64,000 bases of DNA, taken from NCBI RefSeq assembly GCF_003367175.1, contig NZ_QRGA01000004.1:62001-126000 (forward strand), in the 5' to 3' direction. Under the pieces are notes generated by a model. It was not told where the DNA came from, did no database searches, and was given only the letters and a program-made list of their open reading frames with translations. Shown piece after piece: positions 22,725-32,221 of the stretch (position 1 is the stretch's first letter; every line of letters starts with the position of its first letter). The DNA comes from Trinickia dinghuensis (GTDB lineage Bacteria > Pseudomonadota > Gammaproteobacteria > Burkholderiales > Burkholderiaceae). Position numbers and translations under genes: made by a program.

Positions 22725-23900
22725 ATGACCATGACCATGCTTGTGGCGCGCCTCGTCCGGCGCTCGAGCGCGGCACTCGCCGCGGGCGCTTTATGCGTGT
22801 TCTGCACATCGGTGGCGATGACACCCGCGCAGGCCGCCGGCGCGAAGCGCGAAGGCACCTATGTCGGCGATTTCAAGGGCTGGGAGGTCGTCTGCGACAA
22901 CATCGAGCGTTGCACGGCAGAGGGCACCGATGACAGTGGAAACGGCGATGCGCTGGTCGTCTGGCTGCGGCGCGATGCGGGCGCCGACGGCGCGGCGAGG
23001 TTGCAAATCGCAAACGATAAGCCGTTCGATGGAAGCCACATGCACCTGGACGGTCATCCGTTCGCCGTCGATCGATCGAAATGGACCGAGTGGAAAGACA
23101 AGGACGCGCAGACATACGCGTACCGTCTCGCGACCGAGGATCCCGGCGTCATTGCCGCATGGGTGGCGGCCGCGCGAGATGCGAGCACGCTGAGCTTCGG
23201 CGGCACTTCCTCGGCCTCCGTACCCAAGCTATCCCTTGCAGGCTTGAGCGCGGCGCTGCTCGCCGTCGACGACAAGCAGGGCCGAGTCGGGACCGTGACG
23301 GCTTGGCGGCGCGCGGGCAACGCACCCGCATCGACGGTGCCGGCAGCCAAGCCCATTTCCATCATCGGCCCGGCGAAGCCGGTGCCCGATCTCTCGCCGG
23401 CCGAGCAGCACCGGTTGATCGCGGCGACGTTCGCGCGTTTTCATACCGACGTCAAACGTTGCATCGACGATGAAGGCAATGCCGACGACGGCAAGGCCGG
23501 ACCTCCCGATGGCAGCACGGCCTCCGCGCTGACTGCCGACGAGGCGCTCGTCTCGCTCGGATGCGGGGATAGCGAGGCCTACAACCCCACGAGTCTCTGG
23601 TATCGCGTGACGCGTCATGAGCCGTTTTCGGCGAAGCCGTTCGATTTCGGCGCGCAGGCCCGCAACGGTAATGGCGACGACAACGACGTACCGCCGAACG
23701 AACTGACGAGCGCCGGCTACGAATCGAGCAAAGCCGAACTGAGCGTTTTCGACAGAGCACGAGGGATGGGCGATTGCGGGGCGATGACGACGTGGATCTT
23801 CGACGGCGCGAAGTTCGTGATGGCGCGGGAACGCTTCCAAGGAGAATGCGTCGGTCTCTTCTCCGACGATTGGCCATGGCTCTATCGAACGAAGCCATGA
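22725..23900 (+). CDS. Exported DUF1176 protein
   Basis: The 391-residue protein has a signal peptide (hydrophobic residues 16-32, cleavage after AQA near residue 37) and the DUF1176 pattern: GWEVVCDNIERCTAEG at the N-terminal side, GCGDSEAYNPTSLWYRVT in the middle and RGMGDCGAMTTWIFDGAKFVMARE near the end, with paired cysteines expected to form disulfides. It should be periplasmic. It follows the TetR gene by 30 bp and could be co-transcribed. The function of DUF1176 proteins is not established. Confidence 0.85.
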   Translation: MTMTMLVARLVRRSSAALAAGALCVFCTSVAMTPAQAAGAKREGTYVGDFKGWEVVCDNIERCTAEGTDDSGNGDALVVWLRRDAGADGAARLQIANDKPFDGSHMHLDGHPFAVDRSKWTEWKDKDAQTYAYRLATEDPGVIAAWVAAARDASTLSFGGTSSASVPKLSLAGLSAALLAVDDKQGRVGTVTAWRRAGNAPASTVPAAKPISIIGPAKPVPDLSPAEQHRLIAATFARFHTDVKRCIDDEGNADDGKAGPPDGSTASALTADEALVSLGCGDSEAYNPTSLWYRVTRHEPFSAKPFDFGAQARNGNGDDNDVPPNELTSAGYESSKAELSVFDRARGMGDCGAMTTWIFDGAKFVMARERFQGECVGLFSDDWPWLYRTKP

Positions 23901-24011
23901 GCCTCGGCTGTCAAGACGTTCTGCAGCAACAGTTACAAGTTTGAAATACGACTATCGGACACGCCGCGCTATAGTTCCACCCAACCACGCTACGTATTCG
24001 AAGGTGAAACC

Positions 24012-24350
24012 ATGAAATCACTCACAAGCATCGTTTCGTTGGCCGTCGGCGTACTCGCCGTCGGCGTCTCTACCTCGGCAATGGCACGGGTGGATATCGG
24101 CGTCAACATCGGCATTCCCGCTCCGGTGTACGTCGCGCCCGCGCCCGTTTATGCGCCGCCGCCTCCGCCCGTCGTGTATCAACCGGCTCCCGTCTATGCG
24201 GCGCCCGTGGTCGTGATCGGCTGGCATGGCGACCGCTACTGGGATGGCCGCCGCTGGTGGGGGCGCGATGAATGGCGCCATCATGGCGGCTGGGATCGCG
24301 ATCATGGCCGCGGGTACGACCACGATCACGGCCATGGCTGGGGTCACTGA
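24012..24350 (+). CDS. Small exported Pro-rich/His-rich protein
   Basis: The 112-residue product has a signal peptide ending AMA (about residue 24), a proline/valine/tyrosine-rich middle (PVYVAPAPVYAPPPPPVV), and a C-terminal tail of Trp, Arg, Asp and about ten His residues. Similar short proteins are common in Burkholderia and are often labelled virulence-related or hypothetical. The His/Asp-rich tail could bind metal, but this is only inference. A terminator follows about 95 bp downstream. Confidence 0.75.
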   Translation: MKSLTSIVSLAVGVLAVGVSTSAMARVDIGVNIGIPAPVYVAPAPVYAPPPPPVVYQPAPVYAAPVVVIGWHGDRYWDGRRWWGRDEWRHHGGWDRDHGRGYDHDHGHGWGH

Positions 24351-24443
24351 CCGACAACGGGCCGATCGTAGGCAATCCTAAGCAGCAGGCAATCAGGGAA
24401 GACGTTCGGCGCATGCCTCGCGGCACGCGCCGGCACAAAAGAG

Positions 24444-24479
24444 AAACCGCCTTCGGCGTCACGCCGCAGGCGGTTTTTA
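24444..24479. terminator. Bidirectional intrinsic terminator
   Basis: AAACCGCCT and AGGCGGTTT form the base of a stem topped by CGGCGT/ACGCCG, with TTTTTAT on the plus strand and TTTCTCTTTT on the minus strand. It lies between the convergent Pro/His-rich gene and fabI and can serve both. Confidence 0.9.
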
Positions 24480-24563
24480 TTTGCAGCGTGCTCAGCGGTT
24501 CGCGCGCCCACCGAAAGCCGAATACAAGGCGAGGCGCGAGCGCGGCGTCGAACGAGCCGCGCG

Positions 24564-25358
24564 TTACTCGGCCGCTTCGGGTGCCATCCCGCCGACGACC
24601 GTGCTGAAACCGCTGTCGACGTGCATGATCTCGGCAGTCACACCGCTCGAGAGATCCGACAGCAGGAACGCGGCGACGTTGCCCACTTGCTCGAGCGTCA
24701 CGTTGCGCTTGAGCGGCGCGTTCGTCGCGACGAAGTCGAGGATCTTGCCGAAGCCCTTGATGCCGCTTGCCGCAAGGGTCTTGATCGGGCCGGCCGAGAT
24801 CGCGTTCACGCGCATGCCCTTCGAGCCGACCGAGGTGGCCATGTAGCGCACGCAGGCCTCGAGCGAAGCTTTCGCGACACCCATCGTGTTGTAGTTCGGG
24901 ATGACCTTCTCGGCGCCGAGGTACGAGAGCGTCAGCAGCGAGGCGTTCGCCGACAGCAGCGGCAGCGCGGCCTTGGCCATGGCGGCGAAGCTGTACGCGG
25001 AGATGTCGTGCGCGATGCGGAAGTTCTCGCGCGTCATGCCTTCGAGAAAATCCCCGGCAATGGCTTCGCGCGGCGCGAAGCCGATCGAATGCACGAGGCC
25101 GTCGAACGAGGGCCAATGCTGGCCGAGCGAGGCGAACAGCGCTTCGATCTGCGAATCTTCGGCGACGTCGCACGGAAACACGAGTTCGCTGCCGAATTCG
25201 GCGGCGAATTCGGTGATGCGGTCCTTGAAGCGATCGCCGACATACGTGAAAGCGAGTTCGGCGCCTTCGCGCTTGCAGGCCTGAGCGATGCCATACGCGA
25301 TCGAGCGGTTCGAGAGCAGACCGGTCAGCAAAATGCGTTTTCCAGCGAGAAAGCCCAT
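24564..25358 (-). CDS. fabI: Enoyl-[acyl-carrier-protein] reductase (NADH) FabI
   Basis: The 264-residue protein opens [25 protein letters not shown] and has the FabI signature: the catalytic pair Tyr-X6-Lys in [31 protein letters not shown], and [12 protein letters not shown] in the substrate loop. It reduces trans-2-enoyl-ACP in the last step of each fatty-acid elongation round and acts in the cytosol. A TAGGAG site precedes the ATG. It is transcribed away from the yej operon, as in other Burkholderia genomes as I recall them. Confidence 0.97.
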   Translation of the reverse strand: MGFLAGKRILLTGLLSNRSIAYGIAQACKREGAELAFTYVGDRFKDRITEFAAEFGSELVFPCDVAEDSQIEALFASLGQHWPSFDGLVHSIGFAPREAIAGDFLEGMTRENFRIAHDISAYSFAAMAKAALPLLSANASLLTLSYLGAEKVIPNYNTMGVAKASLEACVRYMATSVGSKGMRVNAISAGPIKTLAASGIKGFGKILDFVATNAPLKRNVTLEQVGNVAAFLLSDLSSGVTAEIMHVDSGFSTVVGGMAPEAAE

Positions 25359-25476
25359 GAATTCTCCTAGTCCTAGTGTTGTCGGTGCCTAGTGCCGCGT
25401 GCGTGCAGGCACGGCGCGGCAGTGGCGGATACAGGTTTGGGTAGAATTCTCTCACATTGCCACTTCCGATCTTCCG

Positions 25477-27384
25477 ATGAAGGCGACAACGACGATTGGC
25501 CGACGCTCCTATTCACCGCGCGGCGCCCGCAAGTTTTGCACTCGGCATCTGCTGCTCGCCTGCTGTTTCGCCTGGTTGTTCGGCGCGGCCGCGCCCGCCC
25601 ACGCCGTCTATGCGATCGCGCAATTCGGAGAGCCCAAGTACCCGCAGGGGTTCAAGCACTTCGACTATGTGAACCCCGACGCGCCGAAAGGCGGCACGCT
25701 CGTGCTGGCCAATCCGAACCGGCTCACGAGTTTCGACAAGTTCAATCCGTTCACGCTGCGCGGCAATCCGGCACCCGGCATCGAGATGTTGTTCGAGAGC
25801 TTGACGACCGGCAGCAGCGACGAGGTGGCATCCGCCTACGGCCTGCTCGCCGACGACATCCGCGTTGCCCCCGATCGCCTTTCGGTCACGTTTCATATCA
25901 ATCCGCTCGCGCGATTTTCGAACGGGGATCCCGTGACGGCCGAGGACGTCAAGTACTCGTTCGACACGTTGAAGAGCCCGCAGGCGGCGCCGCAGTTCTC
26001 CGTCTTCTACGGCGATATCACGAAGGCGGTCGTCGTCGATCCGGCCACGATCCGCTTCGAATTTCGCCAGCCGAACCGCGAGTTGCCGCTGATCGCGGGC
26101 GCGATTCCGATCTTCTCGCACAAGTGGGGGCTCAAGAAGGACGGTACGCACGTGCCGTTCGATCAACTCGCGTTTCAGCAGCCGATCGGCAGTGGCCCGT
26201 ACGTCATCGATCATTACGACGGCGGCCATACGATTACGTATCGGCGCGATCCGTCGTATTGGGGCGCGTCGCTGCCCGTGCGCGTCGGCACGAACAACTT
26301 CGACCACATTACCTACAAGCTCTACGCCGACCCCACCGCGCGGCTCGAGGCTTTCAAAGCTGGGGAATACGATGCGCTCGTGGAGTACATCTCGCGCAAT
26401 TGGGCCCGGCGTGACGTCGGCAAGCGCTTCGACAACGGTGAACTGGTCAAGCACGAGTTTCGCCAGCACAACGGCGCCGGCATGCAAGGTTTCGTGATGA
26501 ACCTGCGGCGGCCTTTGTTCAAAGACGTGCGCGTGCGCAAGGCGCTCGATCTGGCATTCGACTTCGAGTGGCTGAACCGGCAGCTTTTTTACGGCGCGTA
26601 CACGCGGCTCGACAGCTACTTCGCCGACAGCCCGCAGCAGGCGTCCGGCATGCCGACCGCCGGCGAACTCGCCATTCTCGATCCGCTGCGGGCTCAACTC
26701 GACCCTGCCGTGTTCGGGCCGATGACGGTGCAGCCCAATACCGATCCGCCGGGCTCGCTGCGCGCCAACTTGCTCAAGGCGCGCGCGTTGCTGGCCGACG
26801 CAGGCTGGCACTATCGCGACGGGGCGCTGCGCAACGCGCAAGGGGAGCCGTTCAAGTTCGAGATTCTCGACGATTCGGGCGCGGCGATGGAGCCGGTGGC
26901 GCTGGCCTACATCCGCAACTTGAGCAAGCTCGGCATCCAGGCGAGCTTCCGCACGGTCGATTTCGCGCTGATCCAAAAGCGCTACGACTCGTTCGAATTC
27001 GACATGACCTCGCTGCGCTATCCCGACGTGCAGGTGCCGGGGACGGAGGAGGTCTCGCGCTTCGGCAGCAAGTCGGCCGACGAGCACGGTTCGGACAATC
27101 TGATGGGCCTGAAGTCGCCTGCCGTCGACGCGATCTTGCAGAAGCTCGTGCATGCGCAAACGAAGGATCAGCTCGTCGACGCGGCGCGCGCGCTCGATCG
27201 CGTGCTCATGCAGGGCTACTACGTCGTGCCGCAGTGGTTCAATACGACGCACCGCATCGCTTTCAAGCGCACGCTGCGTTACCCCGCGACGCTGCCGCTG
27301 TACTATTCGGCGGAAGACTGGATCGTGTCGACGTGGTGGCTCGCGCCGCCCGCGTCCGGCGGGAATGCCGCCGTGTCACACTGA
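25477..27384 (+). CDS. yejA: Peptide ABC transporter substrate-binding protein YejA
   Basis: The start is taken at 25477 (MKATTTIGRRS), giving a signal peptide with hydrophobic core LLLACCFAWLFGAAAPAHA; an earlier in-frame start would add an unneeded leader. The 635-residue protein is a family-5 binding protein: FNPFTLRGNPAPGIEMLFESL, EDVKYSFDTL, and FQQPIGSGPYVI. It captures oligopeptides in the periplasm for the YejBEF importer encoded directly downstream; Yej systems take up microcin C-like peptides and defensin-type peptides in enterobacteria and Brucella. Confidence 0.93.
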   Translation: MKATTTIGRRSYSPRGARKFCTRHLLLACCFAWLFGAAAPAHAVYAIAQFGEPKYPQGFKHFDYVNPDAPKGGTLVLANPNRLTSFDKFNPFTLRGNPAPGIEMLFESLTTGSSDEVASAYGLLADDIRVAPDRLSVTFHINPLARFSNGDPVTAEDVKYSFDTLKSPQAAPQFSVFYGDITKAVVVDPATIRFEFRQPNRELPLIAGAIPIFSHKWGLKKDGTHVPFDQLAFQQPIGSGPYVIDHYDGGHTITYRRDPSYWGASLPVRVGTNNFDHITYKLYADPTARLEAFKAGEYDALVEYISRNWARRDVGKRFDNGELVKHEFRQHNGAGMQGFVMNLRRPLFKDVRVRKALDLAFDFEWLNRQLFYGAYTRLDSYFADSPQQASGMPTAGELAILDPLRAQLDPAVFGPMTVQPNTDPPGSLRANLLKARALLADAGWHYRDGALRNAQGEPFKFEILDDSGAAMEPVALAYIRNLSKLGIQASFRTVDFALIQKRYDSFEFDMTSLRYPDVQVPGTEEVSRFGSKSADEHGSDNLMGLKSPAVDAILQKLVHAQTKDQLVDAARALDRVLMQGYYVVPQWFNTTHRIAFKRTLRYPATLPLYYSAEDWIVSTWWLAPPASGGNAAVSH

Positions 27385-27444
27385 ATGCGGATCGCGATCC
27401 GCGCGTTTGCTTAGCTCGCTTAGCTCATCCACGGGTGCTCGATT

Positions 27445-28491
27445 ATGTGGGGCTACATTCTCAAACGATTGCTGCTGATGATTCCGACGCTGCTCGGCGT
27501 GCTGACCGTGACGTTTGCCGTCATCCAGTTCGTGCCGGGCGGTCCCGTCGAGCAAGCGGCCTACGAGTTGCGCAAGGGCACGACCCAAGAGGGGCAGGCG
27601 CCGCCGTTCGGCCTGCGCGCGCACTCGGGCGTCGACGCGCAGCAGCTCGCGCAATTGAAAGCGCTGTACGGCTTCGACAAGCCGCCGCTCACGCGCTACT
27701 GGCTCATGCTCCAGCGCTTCGCCCGCTTCGATCTGGGGCAGAGCTACTTTCACCATCAGAGCGTCTGGTCGCTCGTCGTCTCGAAGCTGCCCGTGTCGAT
27801 CAGCATCGGCTTATGGACGTTCTTCCTGACCTATCTGATATCGGTGCCGCTCGGCATCGCCAAGGCGATTCGCAACGGCTCGCCGTTCGACGTCGCCACG
27901 AGCCTCGTCGTGCTCGTCGGCTACGCGATCCCAGGCTTCGTGCTCGGCGTGCTGCTGCTCGTGCTGTTCGGTGGCGGCTCGTTCCTGCAGATCTTCCCGC
28001 TGCGCGGGCTGGTGTCCGACAACTTCTCGCAGTTGAGCCTGCTCGGCAAGGTCGCCGATTACCTCTGGCACATCGCGCTGCCCGTGACCGCATCGGTCGT
28101 CGGCAGCTTCGCCGTCGTCACGATGCTGACCAAGAACGCCTTTCTCGACGAGATCAAGAAGCAATACGTGCTGACGGCGCGCGCCAAAGGGCTGAACGAA
28201 AAGCGCGTGCTCTGGAAGCACGTGTTCCGCAACGCGATGCTGCCGCTCGTGGTCGGTTTTCCGGCGGCGTTCATCGGCGCGTTCTTCACGGGCAGCCTGC
28301 TGATCGAGACGCTGTTCTCGCTCGACGGTCTCGGGCTGCTCTCGTATGAATCGGTCGTGCGCCGTGACTATCCCGTCGTGCTCGGCACGCTGTACCTGTT
28401 CACGCTGATCGGATTGGCCACGAAGCTGATCTCGGACCTTTGCTACGTCTGGGTCGATCCGCGCATTCAATTCGAACGACTGGAGCGCTAA
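27445..28491 (+). CDS. yejB: Peptide ABC transporter permease YejB
   Basis: The 348-residue inner membrane permease begins MWGYILKRLLLMIPTLLGVLTVTFAVIQFVPGGPVEQ, the DppB-type N-terminal helix, and has the EAA loop in VLTARAKGLNEKRVLWKHVFRNAMLPL that docks with the ATPase. It lies 60 bp after yejA and 2 bp before the TTG start of yejE, so it is the second gene of the operon. Confidence 0.95.
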   Translation: MWGYILKRLLLMIPTLLGVLTVTFAVIQFVPGGPVEQAAYELRKGTTQEGQAPPFGLRAHSGVDAQQLAQLKALYGFDKPPLTRYWLMLQRFARFDLGQSYFHHQSVWSLVVSKLPVSISIGLWTFFLTYLISVPLGIAKAIRNGSPFDVATSLVVLVGYAIPGFVLGVLLLVLFGGGSFLQIFPLRGLVSDNFSQLSLLGKVADYLWHIALPVTASVVGSFAVVTMLTKNAFLDEIKKQYVLTARAKGLNEKRVLWKHVFRNAMLPLVVGFPAAFIGAFFTGSLLIETLFSLDGLGLLSYESVVRRDYPVVLGTLYLFTLIGLATKLISDLCYVWVDPRIQFERLER

Positions 28492-28493
28492 CG

Positions 28494-29606
28494 TTGAGTC
28501 AAGTTCGCCCCCGTACCGGCGCCGATGCCGTGGCGCGCAGTGGGTTGCCGAGCGTGCTCGCTTCGCCGTCGCCGATGCGTCGCGTCTGGCTGCGCTTCAA
28601 GGCGCAGCGCCTCGGCTATTGGAGCCTCGTGGTATTCGTTGTCGCGTTCGCCGCGAGTCTGGCCGGGCCGCTCTGGTCGAACGACAAGCCGCTCGTCGTC
28701 CGCTACGACGGCCATTACTACTTTCCCATCGTCAAGACGTACGCGGAGACCACCTTCGGCGGCGATTTCCCGACGCCCGCCGATTACCTCGATCCCTATG
28801 TTCAGCATCGCTTGGCGTTGCCGGGCAATTTCGCGATCTACCCGCCGAACCGCTATTACTACGACACGCTGAACTACTTCTCGCGCGAGCCGAACCCGGC
28901 ACCGCCGTCGCACGCGAACTGGCTCGGCACCGATGCCCAAGGGCGCGACGTCTTCGCTCGGCTTTTGTACGGCTTTCGCGTGTCGGTCGAGTTCGCCTTG
29001 GTGCTGACGCTGATCGGCAGTGTGCTCGGCATCCTTGCCGGTGCCGTGCAAGGGTATTTCGGCGGCCGCATCGACATCGTCGGCCAACGTCTGATCGAAA
29101 TCTGGAGCGCGTTGCCCGAGCTATATCTGCTGATCATCTTCGCGTCGATTTTCGAACCGAGCTTCGTGCTGCTCGTGGTGCTGCTGTCGCTGTTCGGGTG
29201 GATCGGCTTGTCCGACTATGTCCGCGCCGAATGCCTGCGCAATCGGACGCAAGACTATGTGCGTGCCGCGCGTGCGATCGGGCTTTCGAACTGGCAGATC
29301 ATTTGGCGCCATGTGCTGCCCAACAGCATGACGCCCGTCATCACGTTCCTGCCGTTCCGGATGAGCGGGTCGATTCTCGCGTTGACGAGCCTCGACTTCC
29401 TCGGCCTGGGCGTACCCGCGCCGACGCCGAGCCTCGGCGAGCTGCTCTCCGAGGGCAAGGCCAATCTCGATGCCTGGTGGATTTCGCTGTCGACGTTCGG
29501 GGTGCTCGTCGTCACGCTGCTGCTGTTGACGTTCATGGGGGATGCGCTGCGCAACGCGCTCGATACGCGCATCGCCGACGCGATGCGCGCGGGAGGCAAT
29601 CAATGA
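28494..29606 (+). CDS. yejE: Peptide ABC transporter permease YejE
   Basis: The likely start is the TTG at 28494, just after the yejB stop and 10 bases downstream of GGAG, giving 370 residues (MSQVRPRTGADAV in initiator form). A further-upstream ATG lies within yejB. The protein is a DppC-type permease with NWLGTDAQGRDVFARLLYG at the start of the permease domain and the EAA loop YVRAARAIGLSNWQIIWRHVLPNS. It pairs with YejB in the membrane. Its stop overlaps the yejF start (ATGA). Confidence 0.93.
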   Translation: MSQVRPRTGADAVARSGLPSVLASPSPMRRVWLRFKAQRLGYWSLVVFVVAFAASLAGPLWSNDKPLVVRYDGHYYFPIVKTYAETTFGGDFPTPADYLDPYVQHRLALPGNFAIYPPNRYYYDTLNYFSREPNPAPPSHANWLGTDAQGRDVFARLLYGFRVSVEFALVLTLIGSVLGILAGAVQGYFGGRIDIVGQRLIEIWSALPELYLLIIFASIFEPSFVLLVVLLSLFGWIGLSDYVRAECLRNRTQDYVRAARAIGLSNWQIIWRHVLPNSMTPVITFLPFRMSGSILALTSLDFLGLGVPAPTPSLGELLSEGKANLDAWWISLSTFGVLVVTLLLLTFMGDALRNALDTRIADAMRAGGNQ

Positions 29607-31240
29607 GCGCACCGGTCATCGCACCAGGCGTTCCCGACGTGGCCGGCGAGCCGCTGCTCGAAATGGAGCATCTAGGTATCGCATTCGGCGACACCGTGGC
29701 CGTCGACGATCTGACGTTTGCGATCGGGCAGGGCGAGCGCGTCGCGCTCGTCGGCGAATCGGGGTCGGGCAAGACGGTTACGGCATTGGCGATCCTGCGG
29801 CTGCTGGGCGATGCGCGCGTCACCGGCGCGGTCCGCTTCGAAGGAGACGATCTGCTCGGCAAGAGCGAGCGGGCGATGCAGGGCCTGCGCGGCTCGAAAA
29901 TCGCCATGATCTTCCAGGAGCCGATGACGGCGCTCAATCCGCTGTTTACGATCGGCGAGCAGATTGCCGAGACCATCGTCGCGCACGAGGGCGTGTCGGC
30001 GCAGCAGGGACGGGTGCGCGCCGTCGAGCTGCTCGCGCGCACGGGCGTGACCGACCCCGGAAAGCGCGTGCTCAGCTATCCGCATCAGCTGTCGGGCGGC
30101 CAGCGGCAGCGCGCGATGATCGCGATGGCGCTGGCGTGCCGTCCGCGCCTGTTGCTGGCCGACGAGCCGACGACGGCGCTCGACGTCACGATCCGCGCGC
30201 AGATCGTCGATCTGCTGCTCGAAATCCAGCGCGACGAGGCGCAGCGGCGCGGGATGGCCGTCCTCTTGATCACGCACGACCTGAATCTCGTGCGGCGCTT
30301 CGCCCAGCGCGTGGCGGTGATGGAAAAGGGCGTGCTCGTCGAAAGCGGCCCCGTCGAACGCATCTTCGAAGCGCCGCAGCATCCTTATACGCAGCGGCTG
30401 ATTGCGAGCCGTCCGCAGCGGCACGTGACGCCGGTATTGCCGATCGCGCCCGTGCTGCTCGACGCGCAGGCCGTGTCGGTATCGTTCGCGACGAAGGCGG
30501 CCGGCCTGCGCGGGTGGTTCCGAGCGGGCCGCTTCGATGCCGTGTCGGACGCGACCTTGAACGTGCGTCAGGGAGAAACGCTCGGAATCGTCGGCGAATC
30601 GGGGTCGGGCAAATCGACGCTGGCGATGGCGCTGCTCGGCTTGCAGCGCACGGCGGCAGGCGCGATCGAATTCCAAGGGCGGCCGCTCTCGAGCTACCGC
30701 GGGCGCGAGCAAACGGATCTGCGCTCGAACATGCAGGTCGTGTTTCAAGATCCCTTCAGTTCGCTTTCGCCGCGGCAAACCATCGAGCGTATCGTCGGCG
30801 AGGGGCTGGCGCTGCATCGACCGCAACTGGACGCCGGCGCGCGTCGCGAAAAGGTGATCGCGGCGCTCCGTGAAGTGGGGATCGATCGAACGGCGCTCGC
30901 GCGCTACCCGCACGAGTTCTCTGGGGGGCAGCGGCAACGGATTGCAATTGCGCGGGCGCTGGTGCTCGAACCTCGCTTACTGGTGCTCGACGAGCCGACG
31001 AGCGCGCTCGACGTCTCCATTCAGCAGCAGGTGCTGACCCTGCTGACGACGCTCCAGCACAAATACAACCTCGGTTTCGTATTCATCAGCCATGATTTGG
31101 CGGTGATTGGCGCGATGGCGCATCGCGTCGCTGTCATGCAAAACGGAGCCATTGTTGAAACGGGGGACGTGGAAAGGATATTCTCCAATCCGACCCATCC
31201 GTATACGCGAAAACTCCTCGACGCGAGCCTGCAAGGGTAA
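29603..31240 (+). CDS. yejF: Peptide ABC transporter ATP-binding protein YejF (double ATPase)
   Basis: The ATG at 29603 overlaps the yejE stop and gives 545 residues. Two complete ATPase domains are present: Walker A GESGSGKT near residue 51 with [14 protein letters not shown] and [12 protein letters not shown], and Walker A GESGSGKS near residue 331 with [14 protein letters not shown] and [12 protein letters not shown]. Each carries the oligopeptide-transporter C-terminal motif HPYT(Q/R). It energises YejBE in the cytoplasm. Confidence 0.95.
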   Translation: MSAPVIAPGVPDVAGEPLLEMEHLGIAFGDTVAVDDLTFAIGQGERVALVGESGSGKTVTALAILRLLGDARVTGAVRFEGDDLLGKSERAMQGLRGSKIAMIFQEPMTALNPLFTIGEQIAETIVAHEGVSAQQGRVRAVELLARTGVTDPGKRVLSYPHQLSGGQRQRAMIAMALACRPRLLLADEPTTALDVTIRAQIVDLLLEIQRDEAQRRGMAVLLITHDLNLVRRFAQRVAVMEKGVLVESGPVERIFEAPQHPYTQRLIASRPQRHVTPVLPIAPVLLDAQAVSVSFATKAAGLRGWFRAGRFDAVSDATLNVRQGETLGIVGESGSGKSTLAMALLGLQRTAAGAIEFQGRPLSSYRGREQTDLRSNMQVVFQDPFSSLSPRQTIERIVGEGLALHRPQLDAGARREKVIAALREVGIDRTALARYPHEFSGGQRQRIAIARALVLEPRLLVLDEPTSALDVSIQQQVLTLLTTLQHKYNLGFVFISHDLAVIGAMAHRVAVMQNGAIVETGDVERIFSNPTHPYTRKLLDASLQG

Positions 31241-31258
31241 ATCCTGGCAATTGTCTGG

Positions 31259-31301
31259 GTAACCCGATTGTTTTTTTTAATTTGTTTTGACAATCGGTTA
31301 C
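31259..31301. promoter_or_regulatory. Inverted repeat overlapping the NlpC/P60 promoter
   Basis: GTAACCCGATTGT (31259-31271) and ACAATCGGTTAC (31290-31301) are complementary apart from one bulged C, with an 18-base T-rich loop. The right arm overlaps the -35 element of the next gene, so it may be an operator; as RNA it would be a large stem-loop after yejF but without a following T-run. Confidence 0.5.
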
Positions 31302-31315
31302 ATCGTGGCTAGTAT
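31287..31315 (+). promoter_or_regulatory. Sigma-70 promoter of the NlpC/P60 gene
   Basis: TTGACA at 31287-31292 and TAGTAT at 31310-31315 are separated by exactly 17 bp. Transcription would begin near 31322, about 45 bases before the ATG. Confidence 0.75.
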
Positions 31316-31365
31316 CGTCCAAACTTTTCACAATCCACTGATTCTTAAGCAAAACCTACCGACCA

Positions 31366-32109
31366 ATGCAGCACCGATATATTGCCCAGGCTTGTACGCG
31401 TGTCGTCGCCGGGATGTTCATTGGCGTGTTGATGACGGCAGCAAACGGCGCGTTCGCAGACGTAACGAACAATTCACAACAAATCGCTTCTCCGGCCCTG
31501 ACTCAAACCGAGTCGGACGCATCGTCCTCCTCTTCTTCCACGTCGAATACCGTAGCGGCAGCGGCGCAATCGTCTGATGACACGACGACGAGCGGCCGCG
31601 CCAAGGCGTTCCTGTCCGGCGTGGCCGGCAAGGCCGGCGATGTCGTCGTCGGCGCGCTGAATATGATTGGCGTGCGCTATCGCTGGGGCGGCAGCTCGCC
31701 CGATTCGGGTCTCGATTGCAGCGGCTTCGTGCGCTACGTGTTCCAAGACACGCTCGGTTTGGCGCTGCCGCGCCGCGCCGAGGAGATGAGCCGTGTCGGA
31801 GAAAAGGTCCGGATGGCGGATCTGAAACCGGGCGATCTCGTTTTCTTCAATACGATGCGCCGCAGCTTCTCGCACGTCGGCATCTACATCGGCGGCAACA
31901 AGTTCGTGCATTCCCCGTCCACGGGCAGCACGATTCGTGTCGACGATCTGGATGACGGATATTGGGAGAAGCGCTTCGAGGGCGCGCGCCGGATCGAAAC
32001 GGCATTCTCGGCGAGCAAAGTCGACGATCTGCGCAAGCGCATTAGCGTGACGATCGGCGGCCCCGATCAGAGCGGCGCAGGCGACGCGGCTAGTATCGGT
32101 AGCAATTGA
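31366..32109 (+). CDS. C40 family peptidase (NlpC/P60 cell-wall hydrolase)
   Basis: The 247-residue protein has a signal peptide (residues 1-31, ending AFA), a Ser/Thr/Ala-rich linker, and an NlpC/P60 domain from about residue 90: the catalytic Cys118 in LDCSGFVRYVF, His170 in FSHVGIYIGG and a third polar residue in NKFVHSP. It cleaves peptide bonds in peptidoglycan stems in the periplasm. It has its own promoter and ends before a strong terminator, so it is a single-gene unit. Confidence 0.93.
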   Translation: MQHRYIAQACTRVVAGMFIGVLMTAANGAFADVTNNSQQIASPALTQTESDASSSSSSTSNTVAAAAQSSDDTTTSGRAKAFLSGVAGKAGDVVVGALNMIGVRYRWGGSSPDSGLDCSGFVRYVFQDTLGLALPRRAEEMSRVGEKVRMADLKPGDLVFFNTMRRSFSHVGIYIGGNKFVHSPSTGSTIRVDDLDDGYWEKRFEGARRIETAFSASKVDDLRKRISVTIGGPDQSGAGDAASIGSN

Positions 32110-32164
32110 TAATCGACGCGGCCTTGCGGCTGCACGCGCTATAACCGGTTTCGGCCGGAGAACG

Positions 32165-32196
32165 AAAAAGCCCGCTTCATTCGCAGCGGGCTTTTT
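32165..32196. terminator. Bidirectional intrinsic terminator
   Basis: AAAAAGCCCGCT and AGCGGGCTTTTT are perfect 12-bp arms around an 8-base loop. It separates the convergent NlpC/P60 and patatin genes and gives T-runs on both strands. Confidence 0.95.
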
Positions 32197-32221
32197 GCTT
32201 TGTTGCGGCCGGGAGCAGGAA

